Assembly: GCF_037975245.1 (NCBI RefSeq)
Contig: NC_092574.1
Coordinates: 25,501,213-25,565,212 of the forward strand
Direction: 5' to 3'
DNA: 64,000 bases
Origin: Apostichopus japonicus
Taxonomy: Eukaryota; Echinodermata; Holothuroidea; Aspidochirotida; Stichopodidae
Of the stretch, positions 47,457 to 62,400 are shown piece by piece. The notes below the pieces were generated by a model that was given only the letters and a program-made list of their open reading frames with translations, did not search any database and was not told where the DNA came from. A program made the position numbers and the translations under genes. How positions within the stretch are numbered: the first letter of the stretch is position 1; the number at the start of each line of letters is the position of its first letter.

Positions 47457-50400
47457 TCACAAATGTTTGGTTACAGTGAAGTGATACATAAAATGCGCTT
47501 TCTTTCTTGATCTATCTTGACCTATGACCGTCCTTTTTGAATTGGACTTATCCTTCCATTCCTTCTCCATCTCTTCTGGAGGCGTTCGTAAGCACCGCTC
47601 TCCAAAAAGGGATGCTAAAGTAAGATAGAAAATAAATATTTATTCAGATTAAAAGTAGTCCCAACGGAAGAAAGGAACCATACCACATTTTACATTTTTA
47701 ACCAACAACTTAATGTTTAAAATGTCGCCACAAATCAAGGCAATGTGACAGTTTAGCGTATCGATGACCGAAATATTTCAGTTATGTGCTAAACTCCCAT
47801 TTCAGCATCATCAACTTTGTTCCTGAATCTAGGTATGACAGCTTCAAGCTAACCATCGATTAATTGCGTGAAGAATAGTTTGTAAATAATAGAAATTTAT
47901 CTCATTCGGTAGCCTGGGATCCTACTCAATATGTATTGTACTTTTTCGTGGTCGGCAAGTTTTGGTCTCAAAACCGAGATTTGGGATGCTTGAGACTTTT
48001 GATTTCAAGGAATGTTCAAGTTTCATGAAATGGGCCTGTTTTTGAAAATAATTTTATCTTCCTTTTAGAATGAATAATTTGCAAGTAAAAGAGCAACAAA
48101 AAGGCTTAATTTATTTCTGTCCCCTCACTTGTTGTTACTACAGTAGGTATATGTCAAATTACAAAAAAGTTGTTAAACAAAAAACAACGTTCTTATTAAA
48201 AAATGCAACAAAGATGGACGATTATCAAGTGATTTTGCAAGTTGATGTTTGGAACGGGTGCCATTGTACCATTTAACAAACATACCATTTTTAAACAACA
48301 TAAAATGATTGGTTTCTTCACATCCCCACCCCTTAAGTTGATTATTCAGCAAAATGTACGAAATGTAAAATTGTTGGTTTGTGATGGAGTGAACAATGGC
48401 TTCGTCCAAACTGAAATTTTTTATGTCATAATGAGATATACCTAATGTGTCGCCGTCAATTTGGTTGGCATCATCATTATGCGGCAACATCTCTTTCATG
48501 AAAATTATTAGATGTGTTAAGACACTGCGATGGCTTCGGGGAATCTTTACAAGAACCTGCCAACAAAATCGATCAGAAACAACACTTTATTCAAAGCTTT
48601 TCGTCAGGTGAAATCTTGTGACCAACTCAATGCGTATAAGGTATAATTCCAAATATAATGTAATATATCGAAATACTTTTTTAATTTACGGTACATAGCT
48701 ATAACTGTTTGTATATGATGTTCAAGTTATATCTAACACGCACAATGTATAGAAACTAACTCACCTGCTTGCAGCAGGAAGTATTACTGTTGAACTCTAG
48801 GCAATCATGGTAATACATAAAAGGAATAACAGGGACACTCAGCGATTCCAAGAACAACAACAGTGCTTCAGCTACTGAGAATATGCTACCAGCTGGTATG
48901 ATATGATAAGGAATGGTCAAAGATGATTTAACCTAACCCTTTGATATTTTACTGCGCGATGTGTCACAATTGAGCCCGGCTGATTGACAAACTGTCGTAC
49001 TGCATTACTGACAGACATATTGATTGACAGACCAAGCAACTAGTAAATGCCTTTGCACTAGTAACTTGAGGAAGCGAGATGTAGTTATGAAATGTAACTA
49101 ACTGCGACAGATCATTGTAATAGTACCTTAACTCACAATCGACCGACAAATGAAACCATGTTTTCACAATACACAACCAACTTGCTTAGACCAGTGTACT
49201 AGTACCTATGGAGTGCATCCGGTAGAAGGGGGAATTTCAACGCGAAAAGCATCCAACTATAGTACAGGTCATTACGTGGCCATGAGAGAAAACTGACCTG
49301 AGTAGAACTACTCTATAGCATAGCAGCTATATTCTTCTTTTAAAATCTATAGGTTCTTATACGTAACACATAATCATCAACTTTAGCTTGTATTTAGCTT
49401 TTCGTTGACAGGATTTTCTGGTGAAAAGAATGTGAAATTTATAATCAACAGAAAATGTTCCTCGCTTCTAGTTGAGAACCATAGCTCAATATCTTGCCTC
49501 CCAACTCGAGATATGGTTGATTCAATATAACCAATTTGACTGGCTAAACCTTTAACTACCCCAGGAAGTTGGTAAGTAGGTTTTTTTGTCATCTGGGGAA
49601 ATGCCCTTCCAAAGCTTTACATAGGCTATTATAATCATATTGTTGATTTATCCTTGAAACCTGATACACTTGGAATGTCTGTCTAGTTGTCAAATTTCTC
49701 TTAATTTGGAATTTCATCAAAAATGTATCTCTTCTCTTGAAATATTGTTTTCCTCTGTTGATAAATGTTGGCCATATTATATAGAAAAACAAAGTAATTT
49801 TCTACTGAAGTACACTGATTGCATTATGCAATCTGCTGTTGACAGATGCATTTACAAAATATCACAAAAAAAAGTAAAAATTCATATCTTTGCAATACAA
49901 AACATTATGAGGACGTGATTTTTGACGTTTCAGAAAAATGTAGCAAATTTGCGAAGAAATTATTGTAAGCCTCCAGAAAATCCTTTAAGTTTATTACGAT
50001 TGAATGTGTTGAAAAAAAAATCACCAACATGCAGCGTGTTTCCAATTTGCTAAATTACATTTTTATTTTGATCGATACCGGAACAAAAGGCTAAAGGCTG
50101 TAAAACAATTCTGTTCGTCTCATGAAAGGATACGCAAGACTTGTGCTCCAGTGTCCAGTGCGTCTCTAATTGCCTGAAACTCTGTGTGAATACCACCTCT
50201 TCTGAACAAGTCCTCCTGAAAAGGAATAAAACATATAGATGGTATAGCAGAAGAATGAAACCATCTGCATTGAAAGACAATGTCTATGATATAATATGTC
50301 ATTGTTTATTACAGAAAAATGGATTTTGATTGATGCTTCATATCTGCCACAGGCTTAGTTGATAGGGTTTACGGTAAATGACGGTCAATTGTTTACATGC

Positions 50401-53400
50401 CAGGTGGTATTATATAATTACAGATATTATAATTACAATATGTATTTGTTTTGTCATTTTATTAAAACAACCTTTGAGGGAGAGAATATGCCTACCCCAA
50501 TGGGCACGTAATATCCCTACACTAATAGCTTAAAATGCTCGATACTGGTTTAAGTAGAATATGGTTAAAGTATCAATACGTTTTCGCTGATGAATTCGGA
50601 AAACAAACTTCCGAAGTTGATTCAATGTTTCTTCTTCTAAATGCACTCAGACCAGGTGGGTTTAATGGAGAAAAGCTATCGCATTCGAAAGAAAGAAATT
50701 ATTTTCTGTTGCCTTTATGGCGCCAACGATTTACGGTAAAATCACTGCGACCCGCCCATATCAGCATGTTCATTACACAAATGTAAACAAATAATCTACA
50801 TATGCGGCCCGATCAATAATTTAACGCAGTCCTATACTCGTATCACCCACTTTTTACAATTCCGCGGAGGAAACGTTTGAAAACACCTGTTTATTCATTG
50901 CAATGGAAGTAAATGACACAATTTCGATAGCTATATCGTTAAGACCGAGAGAAAGATACAAGAGCAGTGACCTAAGACAGGCTAGCCACGAAAGTAAAAG
51001 TAAGCATTGGCTTAACGGTCGTAAACAGAGAGAAAAAAAGAGAGAAAAAGAGAGAATTGATTGGCGCATGATCTGTTGGGCGGTGCTTGCAAATTTTGAT
51101 TGAAGTTTGTACAAACTACGGACTGGTTAATAAATCTGGCGAATTTTACAAGCTCATTTTTTTTTTAAACCACAGATAATACAATAAAAACTATTAAATA
51201 TTGATATGAACATTGCATAGAACAGTGTCATTTTCACTGAACTTTTAGCGGAGTTAGCTGGAAAAGTCGAAGTTTAAAATTTGGCAAACACGTACTGAGA
51301 CTTTAAGTGGATTGTGCGTTGCCAGAAATGTTCTCGTATTGACCTCATTGAGTCAGGTAAAATCATACATACATGTTAAACATTTTCTCATTAAAATCTT
51401 TAGCTAAAATTTCCCTTTTTTAACTGTAACATGAAACAAATGAGTTGTAGAATGTAATAGACTGCACTAATCACGAAGAAAGAAACTCGTCAGTTGCTAC
51501 AATACTTATCATACTTGCTGAAAAACGTATATGTTTATATCTCTGTTAGAAAGTGATGACTCACTTGATCACGTCCGTGGTTACGGAGATAACTCAACAT
51601 CTTCTTGATTTCTTTGGGACAGTCCAATTTCTCAGAAGAATGATTTGATTTGGCTTCTTTAGACCAGTCTGTTTTCTCCTGGAAATGTTAACGGAACCAT
51701 AGGTACTTATGCAGTGCGAAATATATATTTGTTGGAGATAAATATTACTATGCATTACATTACATACCAAATTCATCATATCTCCTTTCGAAGTTACCGT
51801 GGGCAACAAAGGCTCTTTACTTACCATTTCCATAATTTTTGTGACATCATTATCTCTCAGTGGCTCCAGCATTCTCACCAAAGTCTCAATCGAAGAACCA
51901 AAACAGCTTGGTTGATAGGAACCTCTTAGATCGATGTGTTCATTGAGTTAAGATAAACCACTTCACAATTCACAAGTTATGTACTTGTGTTAAAATATCC
52001 GAGCAGTGCATTAAACATGGATATGGATATTCGTAGGCGTACCTAATCAGTTATAACAAAGGCCATCATCTACAACATTTATCATCTATATTCTACTGTT
52101 TATTTGTTAATTTCGTACTTTAACATTTAAGCCAGGTTGGTATCTTTGTGACATATTTATGTGCATTATAGTTACATCTGGAATTGCTACATAAACCCAA
52201 AAACATCATCGCGCTCAATTCAATATGATTTTGTGGTGATAAAATAATCCTTGCTTTAAGCATTACGTTAAACAAGATTTGCCATAAGCATTATCTTTTT
52301 CATAATGTTATGATAGTTTTTCCCTCAGTTGAACTCACATGACGTACGACCTACACCAAACATCGGGGTTTGAATACTTCAGACAAGCTGAATTCATGGT
52401 ATGCACGAAAGATGATATTACACTTAAGTTCTATTTATTGAATTAATCATTTCTTCAGGGGATTTCGACTTTGGCTGCTTTTAAATTTACTTTGAACTTC
52501 CACCAAATTTACGTCACCAACTGAGTTAAATACACAGAGCAATACGAAGTTCAATCAATTGAAGTACTGTTGCAGTTATCCCCGTTTATATGGTTTTCAG
52601 ACTTAAAGATCAAAGGATATGTAGTAATCTGTCTCATTGTCAAGACGAAGGATTAAAGTAGCATCCAGCGTACGGTCGCCACGGTTCAGAGCTGCAGCTG
52701 TTGATTTATTAACTTCAATGTGGATTTCAACCTCCACATTGTCACCTGTCGGAAAATATATTTCACAACTTAGGCTTTCTTTGAATTTTTTCCAAACTAC
52801 AGAGTTAATTGCAAAGTGAGATCAGTATCATATACAACGTAGTTGAATGTATATGTTAGCAGCAGACTGGTTGTCCCTTGGCAAATGCAATAGCTTTCGC
52901 AGTCCGTCAAAAAAGCACAACAATCGCTTACTGCCACGAAAATAATTGCCATTTAGCCCCGATAGTGAATAGATACAAATAGTATCAAACAACAACTTTA
53001 GAGGCTTGGTTCTGATTAAGGAAACATGCGAGCTAAGTTTAATTTCCGCCATCCCAGCTTTTAAAAGATTGGTCAAGCTAGCTTCGTAAAGTTGTACAAT
53101 CTGTCTTGACTTATCTTTGAAGCATTCTGTTCGACGTATCTTAAGACCGAACAGCCAATAGTCATTACATCAGTGCATTGTTGACTCATTGTTAAGCAAA
53201 CCTCTTAAAAGGCAATATTGAACAGTTGCACGGTCATTGACAACATTTACAATACATAAACAGTTTGGCATATCATAGAATTGATCATTAAGAGGAAATT
53301 GTTGCCAGTGACAGTATATCTCGGACATATTAAAACATCGTTTTAAGCTTCTTTATAACAACAAACCAATCCTTTGGGAATTCACTCAAAAAAAGAGAAA

Positions 53401-56400
53401 GATTGGAATTGAGGAACTAGGGTACTTGAGTACCTCTTAGAAGAACATGGAATTTTTAGATGGACATGATACTAATCTCAACTTTTGTGGCCTTCATTTC
53501 TTTGACAAAAGTATGAATCATGGGCATGAAACAAACTCATTGTCAACTTAAACATTTGACTTCTACTTCAACATTCAAGCGTATGCAGCTTAGCTGGTGG
53601 TTACATCTAATGAACTAGCAAAGTATAAGATGGAAGTATACTATTGAGCACAACAGCTTCTCCATAATATGTAATAAAAGTCAAAATATTTGAATTCAAG
53701 ATACTTTACCCATAACTAAGAATTCTTTTGCAGGTTCTACTTCCACCCAAGGCGCCAAAAAGTTCTCTTTTCCAAGCGTCTTGCAAAAGTAAAAACCAGT
53801 GTGAGCCTGTCCAGTATTGGCGACGTCTAAAATGAATTGCTTTCTTTCCATGAAACGAACTGTTCCAATTTTGATCTCGGAAGGAAAAATTCGGAACATA
53901 TTTGAGAGCTCGAACGTGTTGTAACTCAATTGAATATTTCAAAAAGTAATTTTAAACAAAATTAAACTCAGTGGCTCCAAATATTGTAACACAAAGTAAT
54001 GAACTTGTGGGTCACATATTACATAAAACCATTTCTTGTTTGTGTTTGTTAGCAGAATCAGTGTCGTTGCTCTTGAAAACTGATATGACGAACTGTACCT
54101 TATTTCTCACAATCAAGTTGTTTCAAACGTGTTTCTTGGTTCACTGGCTTTAAACAAACATTGAGCAGTTAACAATTCTGATACTAACCAACGCGTGGCC
54201 ATAAAATAATAATAAAAGAATACCCTCTCAACTGAGTTGAACATACTTTCTGTTAGATGTGTTCGTGGACAGGAGAGCATGGCCGTTTTTAGATTAATTT
54301 AATGACTCCTGCATGAGAGCACTTTAAGCGTGAATGGAAATTAAATTTTCATTCCTGAATTGAGAGAAATGGTCAGAATTTGTTTAATTTGGCTGACTAG
54401 ATATCTCATTATTCACGAATGTGGCAGTAAGTAAATCACTGACTTAAAGATCACTTGAAGATTTCAAGTTTGATCTAAAGTCAAACTAATATAATTTGTA
54501 AAAGTATGAACTTTCATGCAAATATCCTCGTTGTTAACATTGTCAAATGTGGGTCTACATGTCACACATGATAATGATGAACAAATGTAATGTGGTGTAT
54601 GCCGTCACGTTTATGTTATTAAATCCTGAACTGAAACAATAACCAGCTCCAGTACCGTTAGCGTAGGGTCACCAAATGTTGTAACTTACCTCATTGGTAC
54701 TGATGGTAAGGCGCGGTAAGGATTCGTTTACCTCTCTATCTAAGTTTCGAGTCTCTTCTTCGAGGACCTGTCGATATTTGGCTTCATCCACAACTTTTAC
54801 CTGTAAAATGATATAAAAAAGGATACCACTGCAGAAATCATACTTACAAAATTTGGTGTTTATACATGTGTTGAATTTACGTGTGAAATTAAAGTCACTA
54901 CAATTATTCATATCATTATTTACTAAAAAATATATCACATGAATGCACTGCTGCAAAGCTGTATCCAGCCATTCTTCGTTCATGGTTAGTACTTTACCCA
55001 CATCGCTTTCATCGCCACGAACAATACAAAGAAGTTTACTACCAAAAACCTTATTGTATAGTTAACTAAAAAAGGAATAACGTGTATTATCTCTTTTTTA
55101 CAGTATCTTACATGTAGTAAATGAGACTGGAAGATTATTTTGGAAAGAACTATCAAAATGAACGAACCTGAACTTCAAACAGACTGCTCACTGGTTTATG
55201 ATCGCTCAGAGTTATTAAACCATGGCTTCTATAAACCAGCTGCTTACAATTTCGACCAAGGTAAAGAATCCTGTCACACCACGAAGGAATTTTCTGCTTA
55301 GGGCTTCAGGATGCACGGGGAAAAGAAGAAGACGGGAACCGAAAGGTATCAGTGTCTGAACAATCATGTTATCAAGGGTCAGACGTCATCATAAAGTTAT
55401 AAGCTTTAATGGAGAATTGCAGAGATTGCTATGTTTCAAAGATGAATATCTTGAAACAGGAAAAGCTAGAGAGAAATTACTAGCACTCAATTTTTTATTT
55501 GAACCATAACATATCAAGACTACACTTCTAAGTTAATCCTTCAATCATAATAGTTCTTTGCAGATATGCATACTTTTCAAATGTGCTGGTCAGACTTGAA
55601 TCACGAAAAGCACAGTACATATTCTTACAAATGTCTCTATCAAAGTAATTCAATATCTTACTTGCAAATTCGTGAAAAGAAAGAACTTATTTTCCCTTAC
55701 CTGGTGTCATAATTGTCAGTCCCAATGTCAAATTTGTAAGTTGGTTTAAAGTCAATACCACCTTCTACATAATGTTTAAGTACCTTTCCCAGCTGGATTT
55801 GTTGCAGTAACTGTCGCAACAGAGAACAGAAGATCAGTTTCCAGATGAGAAAAAGTTAAGAAATAGGTACTTATCGAAATGTTTTAATAACACATTTGTC
55901 ATACAAGTTACTTAATAATGTAGTGGAATATATATCGTCTAGCTAGATACACTGCACTTTGCGTTAAGTCATATTAAATTTCAATGAGACTGATAGTAAA
56001 ATCACATTTAATATGTCTATGCGTCTTAAAATGCTTCATTTCAAATCATTTTACATGACCTATATCAAAAAATATACATTTAAAGTGTTGAATCTTTTAA
56101 AGCAGCAATGACTTTGCTTTGAGTATATGGCTTTTTTTGTTTTTAAACACAACAACTAATATAAAGCCGGCAGTACTTGCTGTTTTTGTTTTTAAGCACA
56201 ACAACTAATATAAAGCCGGCAATCTTTAGCAGAATTATTCTCCCTGCACGCTGGCAAGACATGTTATTGTTTAACCAATAACTCAATATGTTCCGAATGT
56301 ATTTGTTAAAACCGCCAGGAAAGCGTTATTTTGCATGTTTGTTTTGCAAATTTTAGCATGATCATTAACATGTTAAGGCAATATTAACAATCTTCAAAAA

Positions 56401-59400
56401 CATAACTTAATTTCCATATCTGATCATGTATGTTGTTGAGGTACGCTTGCAGCAAGTTCTTTTAAAGATGGCCGTCATAAATGCAATAACGTGTAAAGTG
56501 AAAGATGAACGAACCTGGTCATATTCTAATAAAGATCTGTATCTGCGACTCTTGATTTTCTCAAAGACAGTTTCCCTATTCAATTGAGTTATTCGATAGT
56601 TCAAATCTCCCATCCAGATAACCACACTGAGAAAAAATGAAATGATATCACCAAACAGGTAACAGCATCTCCTTAATGTCACATCTCTGATAATAACAGA
56701 GATGTACTTATTATGATTGCCTTTTAATATGCAAACATGTGCATTAATATACTTACCTTACACTTTATTCGAGCATATTCAAACCACAGGTAAAATCTTG
56801 TTTACAAATATAAATCATGTGTATTCAGAAAGATAATCAGTGCAATAATTAATGTTTAGTAAAAGTTTTTATTTGTTTAACTAAAGCTACCAGTGTGATC
56901 TTTAGTATCAAATACACATTGAATATTCACTTAAATACATAACAAGTTGTTCCATAGCGTATTAACATAGCATAGTTATGAGTTTTATTACATGTTACAA
57001 TAACATTTTATTTCAAGCATGTTTAGCTTCACCAGGTGCTAAATTATACATGAAACATGAGTAATGAATAACTATAGACTATGGGAAGAATATTTCATAG
57101 AATAAGACTACTGATTTCATACAATGATGCATGCCCACTCGGGAAACAAGAGTCGTAAATATTTATGATACGTTATCTACAATAGTAATATTATAGCAGT
57201 CTACTGTATAGTAAAACCACAATGTTATACAAAGATGCTTTATGGCAGTGCCATCACAAAGCAACGTCACAGAAAATTTAGAAACATTTAACAATAGAGA
57301 GTACAGGCAAGGAATTGCCAACATAAGGTATCTCACATGACCCACTACAAAAAATTACATACTGCTCATTTGTTGGTATATGTTTGCTTAAAGAATCCAA
57401 GAAGGCAAGAGCAATCACTATGAACTGAGATCTTGTGTTGCATTTATTCCATTTCACTATGAACTGAGATCTTGTGTTGCATTTATTCCATTTCACTATG
57501 AACTGAGATCTTGTGTTACATGTATTCCATTTCACTATGAACTGAGATCTGGTGTTGCATTTATTCCATTTCACTATGAACTGAGATCTTGTGTTGCAGT
57601 TATTCCATTTCACTATGAACTGAGATCTTGTGTTACATGTATTCCATTTCACTATGAACTGAGATCTTGTGTTGCATTTATTCCATTTCGCTATGAACTG
57701 AGATCTTGTGTTGCAGTTATTCCATTTCACTATGAACTGATATCCTGTGTTGCATTTATTCCATTTCACTTTGAACTGAGATCTTGTGTTACATTTTTTC
57801 TATTTCACTATGAACTGATATCTTGTGTTGCATTTATTCCACTTCTAAGTGACTTGTGATACTTCACTTGACGTCATACCCTCGATCAAAATATTATAGT
57901 ATCGATGTAAGGTCACTCGGCTTGAGAGTGTACCATGTTCTTTGGTTTTCGTGCCCTGGCTCTATTGGGGGGTGACTTTCCTAAAAACAAGTATCCCTGG
58001 AAACTGATACTTACTCATGCGATCTAATGGGATAAGCTTTGCCATTTTCCATCTCGAATTTGATCCCGTTGCAAATGTCATTATAGTCCTGAAAAATTAG
58101 TAAAGAGGAACTTTAAAAACGAATCTAAATAAAGCGATGGAATTTAGTAAACTTGAGCTATTTTGTAAGCACCGTAAAGGCCAATGAGAGGATATACCGT
58201 ACCTGGTTTCTCCTATCACACTCGTCCTCATGGGCTGCCAGATGGCTATTAATGAAACAAAATGTCGTCTTGTGGAATTTAAGTCTGACTCCAACGCCAC
58301 CTTTGTTGCCCTATATGACATATGCAAGACAGAATAGGTACAAACAAACTCATTTGCGAATTACAAAATCATTTGTTACGGTTCCTTGTTGTTAATTTTT
58401 AACCGAACCCATATCAAATTTTGATTGAATGATAGTTGTACCATATGTATCAGTCATAATAGGTCTCTATTGGGAAAATAAATATCTAAGTGGAATTATG
58501 AAAAAGCTTCTTCAACCTTCAAACCACCAATCTTTGGCGTGAAAATACCCAAACATTCATCCAATGAACATATTTGTTGACATAAATAAGGTGAGGAGCT
58601 AAAGAAGGTGGTAGTGAAGAGAGAGTAGTTTACATAGCAGACATATTAAGCAATGATCTGTCATTCTTCATTTCTCAAAATTGCCTTGTAGGAAGGAGTA
58701 AGGGGAACAGCAATCACTAGTGCCCTTTCTCCCAGCCCTATATTTCATGTCAATGAAATTCTACCATAAAAACGATTGTAGGTATACATATCGTTACACT
58801 TTTCGGCCATCGTAAAAGTCTACACGCTCACAATGTCATATATATTGACGTTATAGTTTTCCAATAGCAATATTTTCCAGCACCCCAATGTGTTACCGCC
58901 TTTGATGTAAAGACACTGACATGATGTACATGGTTTCTTACCATCGTGCCCATGATACCAGTGGCAACGGTCTCCGAAATGTTTTCCGTAACATTTTCTT
59001 TGTGGTCCTCTGTCACATAAACTAGGAGCATGATTCCCACCAGCCTCACTTGTTCGACCTACAAAAGAAAAAGCCCAGACATGAGAGCCCTTAATTCAGC
59101 GTTTTCGCGTATATATTTCCCAAAATCCGCATTCAAGCAAGTATATATTTCTTCACAAATTATTTTTATGTCAGCTATGGGCGAACCAATCGCATCAGAA
59201 ACAATTAATGGAACATCAGTTGTAAACTTTTGGAAATGAAAATAAATACTAAAACATTACATGCCATTTATGAGAATTTGTCTGAATATCCCCGATGTTG
59301 TTTCTTGGTAAAATACACAAAATAAAAATATCAGATCAGATTTAATGTAAAATGTATAGGGGAAATAACCCAGCATGTGAAAACTGCCTAGATTAGATAC

Positions 59401-62400
59401 AATTCTTTGTCCTTCTCAAACGGTCGCAAGGAAACTTGCAAATAGTGAACTATTCTGCTTTGACTAAGGGGATGGTCGTAAGTGGTTGTTTAAGCAGATA
59501 TCTGTCTGGTGTAGGGTTAATCTGTTATAGTCAAATATACTGGGTAAGGTGATTAGTGCTTTGCTACAAGGAGCTCCAGTCCAGAGAGAGGTACATGTGA
59601 AGACTTCTTTGTCCTGCAAATTGATTTGTTGATGCACTACATACACAGCTTTAATCGCACTCTTTGTTACGATGTAGGACACAGAGAGCACAATTGAAAA
59701 TATTACCTTTGCTCCACTAGGCGTTTTTAAATACTTGAGTACTTATCAAGAAGCCCCGAACAAAGTCAATTCGTCAAACAGCAAGTCTAATATCCATACT
59801 TACAAGTTTATATTTTCCTAAGTTCTGAAGGACGTGCTCAACTGCTATCCGCCACTCCTTTTCCCTGTCCGAGGTATTGAACAAGAACGCTCCTGGGGAG
59901 AGGTCTAGTTCCTGAAACCCGATTGCGTACATGTGTGCCGGTTCCTTCGTGTCGTCACAGTGTAACCAAGTGGTAAGATCCTTTGTTGCATTCTTACCAT
60001 TAACGTTAAATGTACCGATGAATAATCTGAAAGATATCAGCGTAGCTCTAAGTTCTTAAAATGTTGTCACGTCGTAGGCCTATTTAAACTTTAAAAGTGA
60101 CTTGAACACAAACATATGATTACATTAGTTTTATAGTAGTTATAACAACTGTACCTAGAATAGAAACGCTTCCAAAAAGAGAAGTGAAACTCCACAATAT
60201 TTTTCTATATTTTCACTGCAGATTGAAGGAGAAGCAACCCAACCATCATCTATCGTAATAACTGGTAGAATAGACATGCTTGTAATGAACGCCTATAACC
60301 AAACGGTTAAAAAATGTCAAGTTACTGACAGTACCAGAAATTAAGTTCTAAAATTCATTATTATTAGCACCAGCATTTTCAACTACCAACGAACGATAAA
60401 CCATATTTCATGCATTCTATAATGTAAGCAGAATGCTCAAGAGAAGGAAACCCCCATTAATGCATGATATCTCCCAAATCACTTAGTTATTCCTAAATTT
60501 GTGCTGTTCATGATAATGTTTCTCTGTCATATGTAATGGGTTTGTTTGTCCCGCTAATTTAAATGATTTGGCCAAACACTACGAATTTCAGCGAAATAAA
60601 CAAGTAGTTGACAGCAGTTCTGATGCAAAAGTCAATAAACAAGACATGCATAGTTTTTATCCATAAGACTTTTAGATCTATACTCTTCAAACGAGTGGAA
60701 TGTGTGCGATCAGCCGTTTGAACGCTGGGAGCCTCAGGTTGGCTTCATTTTCAAGATTTGAAAAGATGACATTTGTAAAAGAAGTTTTGAGAGATGAGAA
60801 TTTTTGTCTTCTCTGATTTTAAAGTGAAAGACGATCCTTTTAAAGCTGAAGAAAGGGTAGGGTTGAAACTTTGCATCAAGGCAAGTAATATCTGCACATT
60901 ACTGCATTTATTAAATAACCCATATTAAGACATGTCATAAGCTGAACGCATTGCTTTATTGTCTCTCTGGTATATGTTGATGCCTAATTTCAACCTTATG
61001 GTATAGACGTCTAAAACCTCTGCTAGCATTTTATCTTCACTTATTGCTTGAATACAATGAGCACAAAAGCACTGATACAAGAACTAATTGACGATGACTT
61101 TTATGAAGAATTTATTTGATCCAAAACTGTTGAGATAATTGAGATATTTTGCAGATAATTTGACGTATACACTAGTAAGTAATACAGTCACTATAAATTT
61201 GCACTATTTCATCATGAAAATGTTGACAAAGAACATGTATACTATAGTAATGGCAAAGTTTCAAGAAACATTCGTAATTACCTGGTATAGTTCTTAGGGA
61301 CGATATTAAGTGGTGTGTTGTAATGTTCTTATACAATGGTAATTGTCAAGTCTGTATACATTCTGTGGCTATCTTCTAAAGAATTCTTATATGATATTCT
61401 CACCTGAAGGGTTGTAAGTAGGTGAAGTCATTTTCTCTCTTCTGCAAGACCTCATCCCTGATTTGAACACGAGTAACTATGCTGGTGGCTTTCCTAAAAA
61501 CAAAGTATTTGCATGTAGATGCCCAACACGTTAATTCAGCAAGCATACGATGTTATTACTCTTGTAACATTTATAGCCTATTTCATGCGTACTTCAATAC
61601 CTAAATAGCCCCCCACCCCCTCTCCCCAAGATAATTCAATGAGTATGTGCAATGTGAAACTTAAAGTTGAAAGTTTAAAACCTAGCAACTGTTAATCCTT
61701 ACTCAAAGGATCCAACTGTATCATCCAACAATGCAACAGAATAGACGGTGGAGAACAGAATGAAATGACGTCCACTCAAGAATGAGGTAGCATCTCTTCG
61801 TCACTTTTCCCTTCATGTTGCTTAGCCTATGTTTATTATATTCATTCAGACAAGCATTTTCAATTGCATTTAACCAAACCATACAATTGCCAAAAAAGCA
61901 AAGTGTCTCATAGGCGACACTATATAGTGTATATTTCGGCACCAGTATATCAAGCAACAGGTAACATTGAGTATTATTTAAGCATCATGTTGCTCAAGTG
62001 TCTGACCAGCTAACTTCATAGCAGTCTCTATAGTCTCTTCAATACTCTCTTAAAGAAACAATCGTCCCTAAATATATTATTACTCACTCATCGATGTAGA
62101 AGTTGCTAGTAGATGAAGTATGGGGACTGGGATAAGTCATCTTGGATATATCAGTTTGATGAGCAGAGTTTGTCTTGGGTGGATAACGAGTAATGAAAGA
62201 TGGCATCTTTGATGAGTTATCATGGAAAGGAGGGGGCCGCGGAGGTGGATTAGTAGGACACCCAGGTTTTATATTGGGTGAACTAGACGAAGGAAGAGCT
62301 GTCCTGTTAGGTGAATCAAGAGTTCTGGGAGGTCTCTTTGGTGGCTGGCTGGTGGACTTATTATGATTGTTCTGAACCGTCAGTATATTTGTTTCTTCCT

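Noticed and set aside
48173-48499. Open frame extending past exon 48442-48556
   Set aside because: Read-through of the intron beyond a donor (TTAG|GTATAT); the next exon at 47614 continues the family sequence in phase.
57278-57769. 163-codon repeat protein ([13 protein letters not shown] repeats)
   Set aside because: A minisatellite with a unit divisible by three, inside an intron; no splice sites or homology support translation.
57416-57844. CRISPR-like array
   Set aside because: Units are contiguous with no spacers, and this is a eukaryotic intron.
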